Positions 36,876 to 38,676 of a stretch of DNA of 38,676 nt are shown in pieces. The position numbers and the translations under genes are program-made. Below the pieces are notes generated by a model. The model made no database searches. It saw only the letters and a list, made by a program, of their open reading frames with translations, and was not told where the DNA came from. The stretch comes from an uncultured Methanomicrobiales archaeon (GTDB lineage: Archaea > Halobacteriota > Methanomicrobia > Methanomicrobiales > Methanospirillaceae). The DNA lies in NCBI GenBank assembly GCA_903819595.1, contig CAIJED010000170.1, positions 1-38,676 on the forward strand. The letters run 5' to 3'. Positions within the stretch are counted from its first letter, which is position 1. Every line of letters begins with the position of its first letter.

Positions 36876-38676
36876 TTAATCGGTTATATCATGGGACTCC
36901 CCGGGATATGACGGGAAAAAACTGGCAATGAGGGATATGAGGGGGGGAATACCATTCAGATAATCTCTTTGACCTGCAACCAGTTTTGCAGATCGATAGG
37001 TCTTGTTCGCTGCGAGCACTTTGAAGTCCACTGAAATATCGGGTGCGGGACCTTTTCGATCAATTTCAATTGAAACATTACCACTCATGGGATAGATTGG
37101 GATCCCCTGGCTTTTTGGAATTGCCGCCAACTGGGGCTCTGATACATTCAGCCTTCCCGCTGTAATTGGGGCAAGGTTCAGCGGCTTATTGAAATCGGTG
37201 ATCCCCACAGTGTAGAGGTCCGATGTATTATGCAGGGGATAGGTGGTTTCGTTCCTGTTGGGGAGCATGACAACCCGTGGGGGTATGACTGGCAGGAATG
37301 TTGTCATTTTTACATTCCTCTGGAGTGATACTAATGATATGCTGGCCTTTGTGGTGTTTGCCGGCAGGACTTTAATTACCTGTTTTGGCTGGTCTGCAAC
37401 AACAACAATTCTCCATGCGGTATCCCCAAACTTAATTCCCTGGTATTTTCCAGCTGCATACCGGCTCATGCGGGCTGTCAGGTTGCACGTGGTATTTGTG
37501 CAGGGGGCGATGATCGTGAAGTTGAAGGTGTAATTTCCTCCGTGGTTAATTACCACACCACGCTCAAGCTCTACCGGTTGTGGGATGATGGTAATACCAC
37601 AATTGGACTGTGGTATTAACACTACCCCTTTTTCACTCGTCCAGGCCGCTGTCCCGTTATTCTCAAATGTAATAGTTACATTCCGCGATTCACACGGGTT
37701 CATTTTGTCGGGTATCGTGTCACTGATGTAAATGCTATCCCATATCTCGTTTTCCGGGAATGGTGGGAATGGTGGATAGGTATCCAGATACGGATATGGT
37801 CTTGGTCCAGGTCCTGGTCCTGGAGGTACTGGCGGCTTTGGAGTGTAGTTGGTCAGAGGTAGCCAGTCGATGTTGTCTGCATCAAATCTATATGGGGCAG
37901 TGGTAAATCCATCGCTCCGGTTCGGGGTGATCTGCGACCATCCCTGGCCGTCCGGCTGTGCGTAGTAATTGCCACCGAGGTACGGGCCGCCGTAGATGTT
38001 CGTGTAGGGATCGGACTTCGAAATATTCCAGGTGTTTCCGCGGTTTATGCCTTCGAGTTGTACATTTTTGGTGTTGTTGAACCAGTTGTTGTAGATCGTA
38101 TCATTCCCTGAATTATTGAGGTAAATACCCGAGTGACCCGGGACATTGTTTCCGGTTATCGTGTTATTGGCAATCGTCTCGAAATACGATGAATTCAACG
38201 AAATTCCATTGCCCAGATTGTCACGGATTACATTGTGGTCGATGGTGGTATTGTTAGAGTTAGTGAGCTGGATACCGTTCTGTGTGTTCCCACATACCGT
38301 GTTGTTCGCTAAATAATCCCAGTCTGAATCACTGATTGCAATGCCATTCCACCAGTTACCACACACCCTGTTCTCGGTGATGTTGTTGCTATTGCTCGAC
38401 TGGTTCAGGAATATCCCATTCTCGTGGTTAAACTGGGCGCGGTTATCCAGTATTTCATTATTGGACGAGTTGGTCAGTGAGATGCCGTTCCCTATGTTGT
38501 TGTTGGCCGTGTTATTGAACAAGGTATTCAGGTCCGAATTCGCCAGGTTGATGCCGCTCAACGTGTTGTTGTACGCGATGTTGCTCGTGACGTTGCTTAA
38601 CGTTACATTCGTCAGCAGGATACCATTCAACGTGTTGTTGTACGCTACGTTGCTCGTCAGGTTGTCGTTGTGCGAA
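36876..38676 (-). CDS. NosD-like parallel beta-helix surface protein, N-terminus beyond window end
   Basis: At least six 23-24-aa NGIxLxNSxxNxIxxNxxxxN repeats, then a NEW3/Ig-like domain; reading frame stays open to 38676. Confidence 0.85.
   Translation of the reverse strand, partial: SHNDNLTSNVAYNNTLNGILLTNVTLSNVTSNIAYNNTLSGINLANSDLNTLFNNTANNNIGNGISLTNSSNNEILDNRAQFNHENGIFLNQSSNSNNITENRVCGNWWNGIAISDSDWDYLANNTVCGNTQNGIQLTNSNNTTIDHNVIRDNLGNGISLNSSYFETIANNTITGNNVPGHSGIYLNNSGNDTIYNNWFNNTKNVQLEGINRGNTWNISKSDPYTNIYGGPYLGGNYYAQPDGQGWSQITPNRSDGFTTAPYRFDADNIDWLPLTNYTPKPPVPPGPGPGPRPYPYLDTYPPFPPFPENEIWDSIYISDTIPDKMNPCESRNVTITFENNGTAAWTSEKGVVLIPQSNCGITIIPQPVELERGVVINHGGNYTFNFTIIAPCTNTTCNLTARMSRYAAGKYQGIKFGDTAWRIVVVADQPKQVIKVLPANTTKASISLVSLQRNVKMTTFLPVIPPRVVMLPNRNETTYPLHNTSDLYTVGITDFNKPLNLAPITAGRLNVSEPQLAAIPKSQGIPIYPMSGNVSIEIDRKGPAPDISVDFKVLAANKTYRSAKLVAGQRDYLNGIPPLISLIASFFPSYPGESHDITD
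38559..38657. repeat. Near-identical DNA repeat inside the beta-helix gene, 69-bp period
   Basis: caacgtgttgttgtacgcgatgttgctcgt at 38559 and caacgtgttgttgtacgctacgttgctcgt at 38628: 28 of 30 bases identical. Confidence 0.75.

Noticed and set aside
1-38676. CRISPR arrays, tRNA/rRNA genes, transposases, toxin-antitoxin or defence genes
   Set aside because: Looked for direct-repeat arrays, tRNA-like folds and typical protein motifs by eye; none seen. The only regular direct repeats are coding (beta-helix gene).

Overview
The window is a compact, gene-dense piece of a methanogenic archaeal genome. Gene content, archaeal MVA, RPA and TiaS genes, and short intergenic gaps suggest Methanomicrobiales; this placement is inferred from protein recall and no search was run. 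Most of it is housekeeping: TiaS, deoxyhypusine synthase, PyrF, RPA, RecQ, RibB/RibK, HMG-CoA synthase/thiolase/DUF35, Trm5, HMG-CoA reductase, SOD, HisG, FmdE-like, SufBC, Pcm, HDAC-like, YgiQ, LemA/DUF2207, Tsr3. I saw no CRISPR array, rRNA, tRNA, transposase, prophage or defence island. The most notable items are: (1) the first ~115-125 bp look like a foreign, myxobacterial-type lipoprotein start joined to a TiaS gene that lacks its N-terminus, probably a chimeric contig end; (2) a two-domain protein joining a TudS/DUF523-like desulfidase to a nucleoside 2-deoxyribosyltransferase; (3) a stand-alone NrdD C-terminus-like zinc/glycyl-radical protein next to a CbiZ-Cys-rich fusion; (4) an EF-Tu/SelB-like paralogue without a GTPase P-loop; (5) a regulator plus HMGS-thiolase-DUF35 operon with a candidate operator; (6) several uncharacterised Cys-rich, secreted and beta-helix proteins and some structured intergenic DNA. 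No clearly new multi-gene system is demonstrable from sequence alone.
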